64,000 nucleotides of DNA from HdN1 sp964473645 (GTDB lineage Bacteria; Pseudomonadota; Gammaproteobacteria; Pseudomonadales; Ketobacteraceae), in contig CAYYPW010000020.1 of assembly GCA_964473645.1 (NCBI GenBank), positions 1-64,000 on the forward strand. Direction: 5' to 3'. Position numbers and translations under genes: made by a program. The notes under the pieces were generated by a model. The model was not told the DNA's origin and searched no databases. It saw only the letters and a list, made by a program, of their open reading frames with translations. Each line of letters opens with the position of its first letter. The stretch's first letter is position 1. Positions 9,599-18,378 of the stretch are shown here, piece by piece.

Positions 9599-9943
9599 CT
9601 AGGCGCGCAGGGCGGCAGCCACGCTGTTGTCCCCGTTCTGGGGTAAACCGTTTTCCAGGCGTTCGATATTGGCTTCGAGTGTCTTGATGTCGCGGTTGAT
9701 CGACATCAGTTGTTCAACATCGCGCACAGACGTCTGAATCAGTTTTCGTCTCAGCTGGTTCAGGCGCTTTTTCATGCCGCCCAGAACATCCATGTTTTTC
9801 AGAATTTCATTCTGATTGTCAAAGACATAATGGGCATTGTTGAACAGCACAGGATCAGGCGCATTGCCTTCACTTTTGGCAATGAAAACACCATCACAAT
9901 CGTAGTAGTGATATTCCAGTGGTTGAGTGTCCGGCGTGTGCAT
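9599..9943 (-). CDS. Small protein of unknown function with C-terminal coiled coil
   Basis: I do not recognise the family. The protein has about 114 residues when started at 9943 (MHTPDTQPL). Its first half reads like a small beta domain (YHYYDCDGVFIAKSEG, HYVFDNQ). Its second half is a charged coiled coil (MKKRLNQLRRKL, INRDIKTLEANIERLENG). An upstream ATG at 10006 would add residues that look like leader sequence. It converges on the acyl-CoA dehydrogenase small subunit with only 17 bases between stops. There is no signal peptide, so it is probably cytoplasmic. Confidence 0.6.
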   Translation of the reverse strand: MHTPDTQPLEYHYYDCDGVFIAKSEGNAPDPVLFNNAHYVFDNQNEILKNMDVLGGMKKRLNQLRRKLIQTSVRDVEQLMSINRDIKTLEANIERLENGLPQNGDNSVAAALRA

Positions 9944-10006
9944 AACAAGCCTCAAAAAACGAAAGGGTGAGCTTTGAGGATTAGCCTTGAAATGCAAAAT
10001 AATCAA

Positions 10007-10030
10007 GCCGCCATGCAGGTGCAGGGCGGC
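10007..10030 (-). terminator. Probable terminator after the beta-barrel-like gene
   Basis: Arms GCCGCC (10007-10012) and GGCGGC (10025-10030) flank a short loop 13 bases beyond the stop of the minus-strand gene at 10043. Read on the minus strand it is followed by TTGATTATTTTG, a moderate U-rich run. Confidence 0.5.
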
Positions 10031-10042
10031 AACGCCTTAAAT

Positions 10043-11236
10043 TTACGGGAAAATCCAGTCTGCACGAATTAATAGCGCTTGCTGATCCAGCTGATAAAGA
10101 TCGAGCGTTTTTTCTGCCTCGGCGGTGACCAACAGACGCTTGTCGAGTTGAATCATTAAACCGCAGGTAAGTTCGTGCCAGCGTTCATCTTGTGGCGTCA
10201 CGTCTTGCGTGCCGAAGAATCCAACGGTTGTGTCCATGATATTGATTTGTATATCGCTGGTAATACTTTCGCGTTTTTCACGTAATTGCTTGCGTGTCGC
10301 CAGCGTGAAATAGGGCGTTACCTGCCCATTGCTGACACCAAATACGTATGCGCCATGCACGCCCATTGAAAATATTGAAGAATTTGTTTCACGCCCGCTG
10401 ATCAGGGCAGTGTAATTGTTTCCGCGTTCGATAATGTCATCAATGTTGCTTCGGCTGATATCCCAGCGCGAAAACGGCCCATACACCCAGCCGTCCTTCT
10501 GGAAAGCATAACGTCCCCAGACACTTGCCAATGCTTGTTCGGTATCGGTGGTGGCCTGTATGCGTTCCAAGCCTTCGATGGGCGTACGCAACGACTCCAC
10601 TTCGCCATCGGCATACCCAAACAACGCACCCGTACTGAATCCGTTTTTGAACCATTGTGCATAGAGATTGACAAGGTTCGCCTCGTGTCGCAGTTCGTCG
10701 TTTTTCAGCACATCGGCATTATGCGCATAGGCATTAAGTGCATCGCCGCTATCGCTGAACGATAACGTCTGATCAATGTGTCCAAGGCGTGCTCCCGCTG
10801 TCCATTGCGGTGACAGTCGGTATTCGCCGCCAGACACAAATAGCTGGTTGCGCGCGTCATAACTACGGTCATCGGGCGTGGCGAGCTGATCTAGATCGCT
10901 GGCGGCATAGTGCACGTAAAGTGAGTCGGGGTCGGCTGGGGTGTCTTGAGCAATCGGCGTTTGCCGATGAGCTCGAGCCAAGGGGCCTTGTTGCAGAGTC
11001 GCTGCTTGATTTAACAAGGCATCCAGCGGCGCGAAGGTGTGCTCTGCGTCGCGAACTGCGGCCAAGGATGGCGTCGACGCGCAGAGTGCACCCAGGGTAA
11101 CAGCCGTGCTCAATAGAGTACCGACAGACATCTTGATCACAAATCTTCTCCAGGCCAGGCTAAGGGTAGGCGTTATACCTTTGGCGACAGTATTGTCTCG
11201 GGTGACAGCGCGTAGGGCGTCACCGATTGTAGACAT
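10043..11236 (-). CDS. Putative outer-membrane beta-barrel protein, autotransporter-barrel-like
   Basis: The C-terminal 270 residues show alternating hydrophobic/polar strands with aromatic girdles (GGEYRLSPQWTAGARLGHID, NLVNLYAQWFKNGFSTGALFGYADG, GYQ-like turns), as in autotransporter-type barrel domains. The protein ends in a strand with aromatics close to the C-terminus (RADWIFP). A signal-like segment lies at about residues 36-60 (MSVGTLLSTAVTLGALCAST then SLAAV), so the true start may be the ATG at 11131. The first in-frame ATG at 11236 would add a 35-residue leader. It is 11 bases downstream of the CuA/cytochrome c gene and probably co-transcribed with it. No passenger domain is seen, and the role is unknown. 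Confidence 0.65.
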   Translation of the reverse strand: MSTIGDALRAVTRDNTVAKGITPTLSLAWRRFVIKMSVGTLLSTAVTLGALCASTPSLAAVRDAEHTFAPLDALLNQAATLQQGPLARAHRQTPIAQDTPADPDSLYVHYAASDLDQLATPDDRSYDARNQLFVSGGEYRLSPQWTAGARLGHIDQTLSFSDSGDALNAYAHNADVLKNDELRHEANLVNLYAQWFKNGFSTGALFGYADGEVESLRTPIEGLERIQATTDTEQALASVWGRYAFQKDGWVYGPFSRWDISRSNIDDIIERGNNYTALISGRETNSSIFSMGVHGAYVFGVSNGQVTPYFTLATRKQLREKRESITSDIQINIMDTTVGFFGTQDVTPQDERWHELTCGLMIQLDKRLLVTAEAEKTLDLYQLDQQALLIRADWIFP

Positions 11237-11247
11237 TCAGCGTCTGA

Positions 11248-12441
11248 TTAAAAAGACGCAGGTACATCAACGGGTTGTACAATCGCTTGTGATTCGGGCA
11301 AGTTGCTCCAGGTGAGTCGAAGGTAACTGGCTAACGCGGCCATTTCATCACGTTCCAATATCTTGCGCATGCCCGGCATGATAGTGCGTCCCGTACCCAG
11401 CAATTGCAGTAATTCTTGCGGTGGGCCTGCGAGTGGGGTGCTTGTTGCAAAAGAGGGGATTCGCGCAGAGTTTCCCTGGCCGTTCTCACCATGACACAGG
11501 ATGCAGCGCTCCCGATAAATGGTCTGTCCCAGGCGTAGCAATTCGGACTTGCTTAGCTGGGCAGGCAGTGGGCGCTGTTGTTTGGCCGCCAATTGCGAAT
11601 GCGTTTGCTTGAGCCAGGCATCAAATTCGCTTACCGGGAGCAATTTGACGACAATGGGCATGAATGCGTGCTCCTGACCACACAGCTGTGAACACATGCC
11701 ACGGTAAATGCCGGGTGAATTTGGCAGAGTGACATCCAGCGTTTGCACAAAGCCCGGGATGGCCTCTTTCTTCACGTTAAGCGTGGGAATCCACCAGGCA
11801 TGAATGGTGTCCTCAGAGGTGATGGTAAACCGCACACGTCCGCCTGCCGGTAGCACCAGGGGGTAATCAACCTCCAGCAGTTCATCTGCCTTGGTGGACG
11901 GTGTCGTGGCGCTGAACAGTAAAGTGGCCAACGCGTCGCTGTCGACGCTCGCGGGGGTTTGCATTGCGCTCACAAAGGATAAACCGCTCATCGGTTGTTG
12001 CTGGTAACGCTGGTAGTCAAACTGCCATTGCCATTGCGACGCCGTGCAGCTCACCTCAAGATCGACCTGGTTCTTGGGGCCTTGCATCACGTCGAGCAAC
12101 GGCACGCCCAGTGCAATCATCAGGACAAATCCGACCCAGAACAGCCCGCGCTTGCCACTGGTTGACGCCTGTTGTGGTGCAGGCGGCAGCGCAGGGACTG
12201 GGGTTGGTTTTAGCCACCACCACAGCCCGGCAATGACCAGCAGCCCCAGCAGTGAGGCGCCCCACCCTAAAAGCGGGCGCAGCATTTGCAATGGGCTTAG
12301 GGGGTGCACCAGTGGCTCTGCGCTTTCATTGGCTTGCACGGTTGCGGACATCAGCATGAACGTGCCTGCAAGCATGACGGGGGCAGCAGTGATGAATACA
12401 ACGTCCACCACGCGTGTAACGAGCGTCATGGTGATTCCCAT
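11248..12441 (-). CDS. Cytochrome c oxidase subunit II-like protein with fused cytochrome c (CuA + heme c)
   Basis: The gene encodes a CuA-type electron-entry subunit of a heme-copper oxidase fused to a c-type cytochrome. It has a signal-like first segment, two transmembrane helices (about residues 55-80 and 100-118), then the periplasmic cupredoxin. The CuA ligands are visible: His in DTIHAWWIP and the cluster MCSQLCGQEHAFM, which has both Cys, the His and the Met, with Gln at the position that is Glu in bovine enzyme. The heme site is CILCH with a likely Met ligand in TIMPGM. The odd point is that no subunit I, III or assembly gene is adjacent; the neighbour is a beta-barrel-like protein. 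It may serve an oxidase encoded elsewhere or a different electron-transfer role. Confidence 0.87.
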   Translation of the reverse strand: MGITMTLVTRVVDVVFITAAPVMLAGTFMLMSATVQANESAEPLVHPLSPLQMLRPLLGWGASLLGLLVIAGLWWWLKPTPVPALPPAPQQASTSGKRGLFWVGFVLMIALGVPLLDVMQGPKNQVDLEVSCTASQWQWQFDYQRYQQQPMSGLSFVSAMQTPASVDSDALATLLFSATTPSTKADELLEVDYPLVLPAGGRVRFTITSEDTIHAWWIPTLNVKKEAIPGFVQTLDVTLPNSPGIYRGMCSQLCGQEHAFMPIVVKLLPVSEFDAWLKQTHSQLAAKQQRPLPAQLSKSELLRLGQTIYRERCILCHGENGQGNSARIPSFATSTPLAGPPQELLQLLGTGRTIMPGMRKILERDEMAALASYLRLTWSNLPESQAIVQPVDVPASF

Positions 12442-12532
12442 AGGGCTGTGTTTCAGACCAATATCCTCAATGAATCAATGGCTTCGTAACAAACAAAGGC
12501 GGTGTTGCGATTCAGTGTCGTCGCAAAACCCG

Positions 12533-12538
12533 TATAAT
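12533..12538 (+). promoter_or_regulatory. -10 element of the DUF1820 gene
   Basis: A perfect TATAAT lies 35 bases upstream of the DUF1820 start codon in the divergent region with the CuA gene. No convincing -35 box is found at 17 bases; TTGCGA at 12505-12510 is too far (22 bases). The promoter call therefore rests on the -10 box and its position. Confidence 0.45.
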
Positions 12539-12572
12539 ACGCAGTAACCGCATTGCCGATCGAGATTTATCC

Positions 12573-12914
12573 ATGTCCGAGCCTTTGTATCGCGTTGTCT
12601 TTCTGAGCCAATCTGAAGTTTTTGAAATCTATGCAAAAGAGGTTTCGCAAAGCGATATGTATGGCTTCATCGAAATCGGGGATTTTGTGTTTGGCGAGCG
12701 CTCCAAACTGGTGGTTGACCCTGCCGAAGAGCGTTTGAAAAATCTGTTTGGCGACGTAAAGCGAAGTTATATTCCGATGCATACCATTGTTCGGATTGAC
12801 GAAGTCGAGAATGAGGGCGTCGGCAAAATCACCGAATTCAAAGGGGAGAAAGTCACCCCGTTTCCGCTGTTTCCACAAGGGCCTGGACGTGGCCGAACGC
12901 CACCCAAGGAGTGA
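12573..12914 (+). CDS. DUF1820 family protein
   Basis: This 113-residue protein matches the DUF1820 family, a compact domain found mainly in gammaproteobacteria. Typical features are YRVVFLSQSEVFEIYAK at the N-terminus, a central GFIEIGDFVFG, and RSYIPMHTIVRIDEVE. The function is unknown. It is soluble with no signal peptide. The C-terminal tail is Pro/Gly/Arg rich and probably disordered. It stands alone on the plus strand with its own likely promoter. The family itself supports the gammaproteobacterial assignment of the window. Confidence 0.85.
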   Translation: MSEPLYRVVFLSQSEVFEIYAKEVSQSDMYGFIEIGDFVFGERSKLVVDPAEERLKNLFGDVKRSYIPMHTIVRIDEVENEGVGKITEFKGEKVTPFPLFPQGPGRGRTPPKE

Positions 12915-13086
12915 CCTCTTTTGCGATGCGAGAACCGTTGGTCGTCTAAATGACGCCTGCCGGCAATCCATGAGGTTGATAAACTTAACCAAACCTGTAA
13001 GACTTACTTCCAATCGTGTAAAAAACACACAATCGGGATGCTTGTTTACATAAGCTCCCCTGGCGCCTGGATGTAGGGAAAACGCA

Positions 13087-13341
13087 ATGGTCGATCAACA
13101 CCGAGAGAGAGAAGTGGACCTCTCGACAGCGCACAATCTGGAAAATGTGGAGCAACGCCTTGAGTTGGATATCAAGCGTCTGCAGATGCTGCTTTCCCGC
13201 ATCAAAAATGACACGCAAAACCCCGCACGTGCCGAAACCATTCGAGTGTACAGCGAGATGTTAGTGGCGCGTGAAGATCTGCTGAATCAGATCCAGCTGC
13301 AGCGTCTTTCACTGCAAATCGAGCAGCGCGCTGCGGTATAA
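13087..13341 (+). CDS. Small coiled-coil protein of unknown function
   Basis: This 84-residue, almost entirely alpha-helical protein has heptad-like spacing (NVEQRLELDIKRLQMLLSRI, LLNQIQLQRLSLQIEQR). It has no signal, transmembrane segment or recognisable catalytic motif. A weak ribosome-binding region (GGGAAA) precedes the ATG. It converges on the DUF2894 gene 57 bases away. Codon use looks like that of its neighbours, so I treat it as a real gene, but no function can be given. Confidence 0.55.
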   Translation: MVDQHREREVDLSTAHNLENVEQRLELDIKRLQMLLSRIKNDTQNPARAETIRVYSEMLVAREDLLNQIQLQRLSLQIEQRAAV

Positions 13342-13398
13342 ACCGCTTTGCCTGAATGCTTTGCCTTGGCGGGTGTGAAGAAGACCTTCGCTGACCCT

Positions 13399-14247
13399 CT
13401 AGCTTGAACGACGGCTGGAGGGTTTGCTTTTGGTCTTCGCAGTGGCGGGCTTGTCTGCCGCTGGTTCACTTTTCCCGCCCGCTTTCTCCAGCCATAGCAG
13501 CGTGTCTGCATACGCAACGAAGCGACTGAGGTATTCCGGCGATATCTCTCGCATCATCGACAATGAGCGAATCACCAATGTTTGTGAATTGAGCGGGCCA
13601 GCCTCTTTAGGGGCTTGCTCAATGACATTGGCCACCCGTTTATCTGTACTGAGCTGTGCCCAGGTCGATTTGAACAAACGCATTGATTTGAGTTCGCCCA
13701 ACCGGGCGCTATCACCACTTGCCACATTCACACCACCAAAGGCGGACAAGGCTTGTTGCTCTTGTATGCGCAGCATCGATTCAAACGTGAGTGGGGCGGT
13801 GCTGTCATCATCAATGAGCGCTTGGGTGTCTGTTTGCAGGAGATTAGAGAGCGTAGCCAGGGCGGTAAAACCTTCACGATGTTGCAAACGATGTCGCAGC
13901 TGCCGCACGGCTGCAAAATCCCCGGCATTAAATAATTGTTGCGCGGCGTCGGCTTCAAGAGGGTGGTGTTGACACAACTGCTTTACCTGGGCACGACATT
14001 CGCTCTGGGCAATATCAAAACGCCTGCGAAATGCGGTGAGTGCCTGCAGGATTTTGTGATCAAGTTGCCGCCTAACTTCGCCGTGATATTGGTGGCTGCG
14101 CCGTGCCATGGATTCGATTACGCGAAAGCCTACGGCATCAAAGCGAGCAGCCCCGCGCAGCAGCAAGTCTCCCATTAATTGGGGGATGTCACTAGCGCAC
14201 TTAGGCGGGGCGTTATCGGGAGTGTTGGCCATATCAGGTGCTGTCAT
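13399..14247 (-). CDS. DUF2894-like protein, last gene of the DUF3348/DUF802/OmpA operon
   Basis: A helical cytoplasmic protein of 282 residues with a lysine/serine-rich C-terminal tail (ATAKTKSKPSSRRSS). By position and features it matches the DUF2894 family, which accompanies DUF3348, DUF802 and OmpA genes in several beta- and gammaproteobacteria; this naming is from recalled gene order, not a search. Its ATG overlaps the stop of the OmpA gene by 4 bases, indicating translational coupling. No enzymatic motif is visible. It probably works on the cytoplasmic side of the membrane complex formed by the two preceding products. Confidence 0.7.
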   Translation of the reverse strand: MTAPDMANTPDNAPPKCASDIPQLMGDLLLRGAARFDAVGFRVIESMARRSHQYHGEVRRQLDHKILQALTAFRRRFDIAQSECRAQVKQLCQHHPLEADAAQQLFNAGDFAAVRQLRHRLQHREGFTALATLSNLLQTDTQALIDDDSTAPLTFESMLRIQEQQALSAFGGVNVASGDSARLGELKSMRLFKSTWAQLSTDKRVANVIEQAPKEAGPLNSQTLVIRSLSMMREISPEYLSRFVAYADTLLWLEKAGGKSEPAADKPATAKTKSKPSSRRSS

Positions 14248-14909
14248 TCTCGGGTGATGTCACTCTCTGCTGGCATCGGCGCGGTCGCTGCTTCGACGCG
14301 TGGCACAGGGGCCATTTCTACGCGCCGATTTTGCGCGCGGCCGGTTTCGTCGCTGTTGGCGGCAATGGGTTGCTCGGCACCAAACGCGGCGGCAAAAACA
14401 TGGGAGGATGGCATGCCTTCGTCGATCAGGGCGCGCGTTACGGTCAATGCCCGCTGTGCGGATAGTTCCCAGTTGTCATTGAAATGGCTATTGCCTTTTT
14501 GTATCGGCAGATCGTCGGTGAAGCCGCTGACCATCAACAATTCTTCGCGCTTACCCAGGTAGTCGCGCAGTGGCGTGACCAGCGTTTTGAGGAGTGCGCG
14601 TCCGTCGGGTTGCAGTTCAGCGGAGTTCAAGGCGAACAATACACTGCCGCTGATGCCAATGCGGCCATTGATCAGTGTGACTCGGCCACTGGCGAGGGGG
14701 TCGGCTAGCGCTTCTTCAAGTTCGATGCGCCGTTTTTCTTCCACCTGACGTTTGCCGATTTCTACTTGCAGATTGCTGGCGAGTTCTAGCTGAATGCCTA
14801 GCACCCAGACCAAAATCAATACGAACGCGCCCAGCAATCCTGACATCAGATCCCCAAAAACCGCCCACACTGGGGTGGTTTGATCGACGCCTGATTCGAT
14901 GTCTTCCAT
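14244..14909 (-). CDS. OmpA-family MotB/ZorB-like membrane protein
   Basis: It has one N-terminal transmembrane helix (about residues 15-38), preceded and entered by an acidic residue: Asp20 in FGDLMSGLLGAF. In MotB and ZorB an Asp at this position carries the translocated ion. Then comes a short linker and a C-terminal OmpA peptidoglycan-binding domain with GSVLFALNSAEL, VSGFTDDLPI, ELSAQRALTV and NRRVE. It is translated together with the DUF802 gene (2 bases apart) and the DUF2894 gene (4-base overlap). The architecture says it anchors a membrane complex to the cell wall and may form an ion channel with the DUF802 protein; that role is inferred. Confidence 0.85.
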   Translation of the reverse strand: MEDIESGVDQTTPVWAVFGDLMSGLLGAFVLILVWVLGIQLELASNLQVEIGKRQVEEKRRIELEEALADPLASGRVTLINGRIGISGSVLFALNSAELQPDGRALLKTLVTPLRDYLGKREELLMVSGFTDDLPIQKGNSHFNDNWELSAQRALTVTRALIDEGMPSSHVFAAAFGAEQPIAANSDETGRAQNRRVEMAPVPRVEAATAPMPAESDITRE

Positions 14910-14911
14910 TT

Positions 14912-17620
14912 TCAGCCCACCTCGGCTTCTTCAAGCGTTTTACGGGTTTTGAGCTGGCGCAGTTCTTCAAAAATCTCTTTCTGCGAGAGCGTGCTTAGAT
15001 CGATGATTTCGCGGGCTTGTGCCACGTAATAGGCGAGTTGCTCATCGCTGCGGGCGCTGGATTTTTCCATTGAGGATTCGATGCGATGCAAGTTTTCGAT
15101 GAGCTTTTCGTTCGTTTCGGCAAAGCGTTGTACTGCAAAGCCGAAGGCTTCGGACAGGCTCGATACTTCGACCGCGCTGCCGGTGACTTGCGCTGCGATG
15201 TCTGCAAGCTTGCCCGCTTCGCCACTCACCTGTTCGGTGAATTGCTGGCTGACATTATTGAGCAGTTCGCTTGATGTGCTGACCAGCGCTTCAATAGCCG
15301 TGCGTTGTTCTGTCGATGCCTGATTGAGCGAGCCCAACAGGGATTCCAGCCCTTCCATGATGCGGGTGCGTTCGGCAAGCATCTGGTTGTCGCGGGTAAT
15401 AGTGTTGGATATTTCGGCGCGCAATTGGGCGATGACTTCGGCGGCGGCACGCGGCGCTTCTGATGCGGTTTCGATCAGGCGTGTCATGGGTGCTTCAAGC
15501 GCGGTGCCAAGGGTTGCCAAATGGGCTGCCAGCGCGGATTGCAGTGTAGAAAGCTGGTCGACTGCAGCCTTGCCGCGAGCGGCTTCTTCGTCTCGCAGGG
15601 TGCTGAGTTCGACACGCAGCTGTTGGGTCAGTTGATCCATGCGTTCGCCGTGTTGGGTGATCCAGGCGTCTTCGGTAGTCATGCGCGACTGGATCAGGTT
15701 TTCAGCTGCCGTCAGCAGCTGAGCAAACTCGTTAAACATGCGGCTGGCGTTGGATTGCGTTTGTTCGGTGAGCGCTTGTGCCGTGGTTTCAAGTGCAGTG
15801 AAGATGTTTTTCTGTTGCGCGAGGTTTTGTTCACCGGCTTGCTGCCACTCGGCTTTGAGGTTTGCTCCGAGGGTTTCGAGAGCATTTGCCCAGGCGGCCA
15901 GTCGTTGTTGATCAAGGGTGGCGTGTTGCGCCTGCGTCGAGAGGGCGGTGTCGTGTACAGATTTGAGTAAGGCTTGGGCTGATTGCTCGAAACCGTGATT
16001 GAATGCTGACAATGAGTGGCTTAGATTCTCAGTCAGTGCTGTGTTGGTTTGCTGCTGATGGGTAAGCGCCTGTTGCCAGGTATCGGATACTTTTATGGCC
16101 GTTTGATTGAAGCGTTCAGCAACACCTTCCCATTGTGTTTGGGTGGCGTTTATCCATTGTGAATGTGTGTTTTGGGTGGCGGTGATCCAGTTTTCCTCGG
16201 CGGCCATGCGCGTTTGCAAAAGGGCTTCGGAGGCCGCCAGCAATTGGGTCATGTCGGTGAGCAACTGGCGTGCCCCGGACTGGTTTTCCAGCGTCATGTC
16301 ACGCGCCAGGGTTTCGAGGGTGGCAAAGATTTTTTGCTGCTGCGCAAGGGTGTGTTCACCGGCTTGCTGCCATGCCTGTGACAGAGTGGTGACCATAGAC
16401 GATAGGCTGGCATTCCAGCGTTCGAGTCGTGCTTGATCTTCGCTGGCTTGATTTGCACGTAATGCGGTGGTTGCTTGAGCAAAAGAATCCAGCAGGCTGT
16501 GCGTGGCGCCCTCAAATCGGTCGTTAAACGCTGAGAGTGAGTGTTGCAGACCTGTCACCAGGGTTTCTCCCGCGCGCTCGTGCGTCGAAAGCGCTTGTCG
16601 CCAAATATCGGCAACCTCTTTGGCGGTCTGATTGAAACGGTCTGAAAAACCATCCAATTGACTATTCGTTGCATGGATCAACGCAACATGGGTGTTGTTT
16701 GCCTCTTTGGAAATGCTTGCCATGGCTTCTGCCACCAGCGGTTTGATGCTGTCGCCGGCAAGACGACCGCTTTCGGCGAGGCTCGCTTTGAGTGAACGTT
16801 CTACCGAGCTGGCTAGGTCTGTAAACGCCGTTTGCGCGGCGGTTTGGAAACGATCCTGGTTGGCCAGCAAGCGCTCGTTCAGGTGGGAACCCATGCGCTC
16901 CATTTGCGTGGCCATAGCGGCGAGTTTGTCGACCACATCGGGCAATGCCTGGGCTTGCATTTGCAAAGCTTTGAATGTTTCCTGCCGATGATGCGCCAAG
17001 GAAAAACCGCGCAATGCCGTGGTGGTTTTCTTGTCCAGCAGTTGGGCCGTTATAGTGCGCTCGCGACGACTCAACGTTGATATCAACCCGAGCATGGCCG
17101 ATGCGGCAACGCCAGCGACTGAGGTACCGAAAGCCAACCCGAGCCCCTTGATGGGGGCAGCCAGGCCTGCACGAATGGCCTGCAAATCGGTGGTGCCTTC
17201 CAGTGCGAAGACAGCGCCATTGAGGGTGACCACCATGCCGACAAACGTACCCAGCATGCCCAGCATCACCAACAAGCCGACCAGGTAGGGCGTGAGGGAA
17301 GGGCCGGGCAGGGCGACACGTTCACCTTCGATGCGTGAACGCACGGCGCTTTGCAGGGATGAATGTAGCTGCATTAACCAATGGTCGAGGTTGATAAGGG
17401 GCTCGGTGGCGCTGTTCAAGGTGGAACTGTTTAATGCTTTCGCGAGGGACGCGGTTGCGCGACGGAACATGAGCATTTCAATGCAGCCGATCAGATAGAC
17501 GCCCCCGATGATTGCCGTTACACCAAGCGCAAGTGTATGCCCATCAAGAAAGCCGCTGCCGATCCAGGTAATGGCTATAGCACCCAGCAAAAATGCCGCT
17601 GCGAAAAGAACGTTATTCAT
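14912..17620 (-). CDS. DUF802 protein: MotA/TolQ/ZorA-like membrane domain with very long coiled-coil tail
   Basis: The 902-residue protein has four predicted membrane helices in its first ~185 residues: two close together (about 3-25 and 32-52), then a pair with proton-channel-family character (about 107-133, GMLGTFVGMVVTL; about 155-182, GLAFGTSVAGVAASAM). The remaining ~700 residues are helical coiled coil without membrane segments. Within the tail two copies of a ~174-residue unit occur, each containing RFNQTA..V.D.W.QAL and LSHSLSAFN-type blocks. ZorA of Zorya defence systems and MotA-class stators share the four-helix plan, and ZorA shares the long cytoplasmic tail. It overlaps the DUF3348 gene by 4 bases upstream. 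Confidence 0.85.
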   Translation of the reverse strand: MNNVLFAAAFLLGAIAITWIGSGFLDGHTLALGVTAIIGGVYLIGCIEMLMFRRATASLAKALNSSTLNSATEPLINLDHWLMQLHSSLQSAVRSRIEGERVALPGPSLTPYLVGLLVMLGMLGTFVGMVVTLNGAVFALEGTTDLQAIRAGLAAPIKGLGLAFGTSVAGVAASAMLGLISTLSRRERTITAQLLDKKTTTALRGFSLAHHRQETFKALQMQAQALPDVVDKLAAMATQMERMGSHLNERLLANQDRFQTAAQTAFTDLASSVERSLKASLAESGRLAGDSIKPLVAEAMASISKEANNTHVALIHATNSQLDGFSDRFNQTAKEVADIWRQALSTHERAGETLVTGLQHSLSAFNDRFEGATHSLLDSFAQATTALRANQASEDQARLERWNASLSSMVTTLSQAWQQAGEHTLAQQQKIFATLETLARDMTLENQSGARQLLTDMTQLLAASEALLQTRMAAEENWITATQNTHSQWINATQTQWEGVAERFNQTAIKVSDTWQQALTHQQQTNTALTENLSHSLSAFNHGFEQSAQALLKSVHDTALSTQAQHATLDQQRLAAWANALETLGANLKAEWQQAGEQNLAQQKNIFTALETTAQALTEQTQSNASRMFNEFAQLLTAAENLIQSRMTTEDAWITQHGERMDQLTQQLRVELSTLRDEEAARGKAAVDQLSTLQSALAAHLATLGTALEAPMTRLIETASEAPRAAAEVIAQLRAEISNTITRDNQMLAERTRIMEGLESLLGSLNQASTEQRTAIEALVSTSSELLNNVSQQFTEQVSGEAGKLADIAAQVTGSAVEVSSLSEAFGFAVQRFAETNEKLIENLHRIESSMEKSSARSDEQLAYYVAQAREIIDLSTLSQKEIFEELRQLKTRKTLEEAEVG

Positions 17621-18378
17621 TGGTTTTTGTGTACCTCTTTGCTGAAAGCCTCAACCAGCCCGAGGGCGGGTTGCAGCCGAACGTCGAGTTCGGCGAGTAA
17701 AAGTCCCTGCAGTTCGTTGTTGAAACGCTCTATCCAGCCGCCTGCTTGGGTCCAGATGTTGCGATCATCCTCCTGGTGTCGAGCGGCCAGCGTTTCTTGG
17801 TGTTGCTTGAACAAAAAATCGAAACGTTTTTCGAGAATTTTAGGGATCATCGAAAATAGTTTGCGCGAACGGTCTGCCAATATTTCGTCATAGGCAGCAT
17901 CGAGTACTGCGAGTTGTTTGAGGGTTGGCGATACGCCAGCAATCGCATTTCTGATATGGGCGCGAAGGCTGCGTAGGCACGTATCGAAGCTTTGCTGATG
18001 GGTGGCATAAAAACGGTGGTAGCGATCAAAGATGGCTGCTTGATCGAAGGGCCCCATCATGGGAATGGTAGGGAGCTTGATGCGTGCCTGTTCTACATTG
18101 GGGGCGCAACTTTTAATAATCGCCGTGACCAGCGTGTTGCGTGTTTGTAAAAATGCTTCTTCGATAGCGTCTTTTGATGCGGGATGCGCGTCAAAGTGCT
18201 GTTTGTCGGCTTCATCGAGCGCCGCTGACAGCGTGATCGCATCTGAAAAATTCAAAAAACGACCCAGCCGCTCGGCAAATTGTTGCTGAGCAGGTTCAGT
18301 ATTTGAAACCGCCAGATCAGTTAGAAAACGAACCAATCGGGAACTGTTGAGATTGGCGTGCGGTAAGGCTCGTGTCAT
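17617..18378 (-). CDS. DUF3348 family protein, first gene of the operon
   Basis: This 253-residue soluble, mostly helical protein lacks a signal peptide or enzymatic motif. The N-terminal half (SRLVRFLTDLAVSN, FAERLGRFLNFSDAITLSAALD) and the gene order identify it as the DUF3348 member that starts DUF3348-DUF802-OmpA-DUF2894 operons. Its stop overlaps the DUF802 start by 4 bases, so the four genes are very likely one transcript beginning upstream of 18378. Role unknown; presumably a cytoplasmic partner of the coiled-coil membrane protein. Confidence 0.75.
   Translation of the reverse strand: MTRALPHANLNSSRLVRFLTDLAVSNTEPAQQQFAERLGRFLNFSDAITLSAALDEADKQHFDAHPASKDAIEEAFLQTRNTLVTAIIKSCAPNVEQARIKLPTIPMMGPFDQAAIFDRYHRFYATHQQSFDTCLRSLRAHIRNAIAGVSPTLKQLAVLDAAYDEILADRSRKLFSMIPKILEKRFDFLFKQHQETLAARHQEDDRNIWTQAGGWIERFNNELQGLLLAELDVRLQPALGLVEAFSKEVHKNQ

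Noticed and set aside
13399..18378. A full Zorya defence system
   Set aside because: Only the motor-like pair resembles ZorAB; no ZorD helicase or ZorE nuclease is present, so only a structural similarity is claimed.
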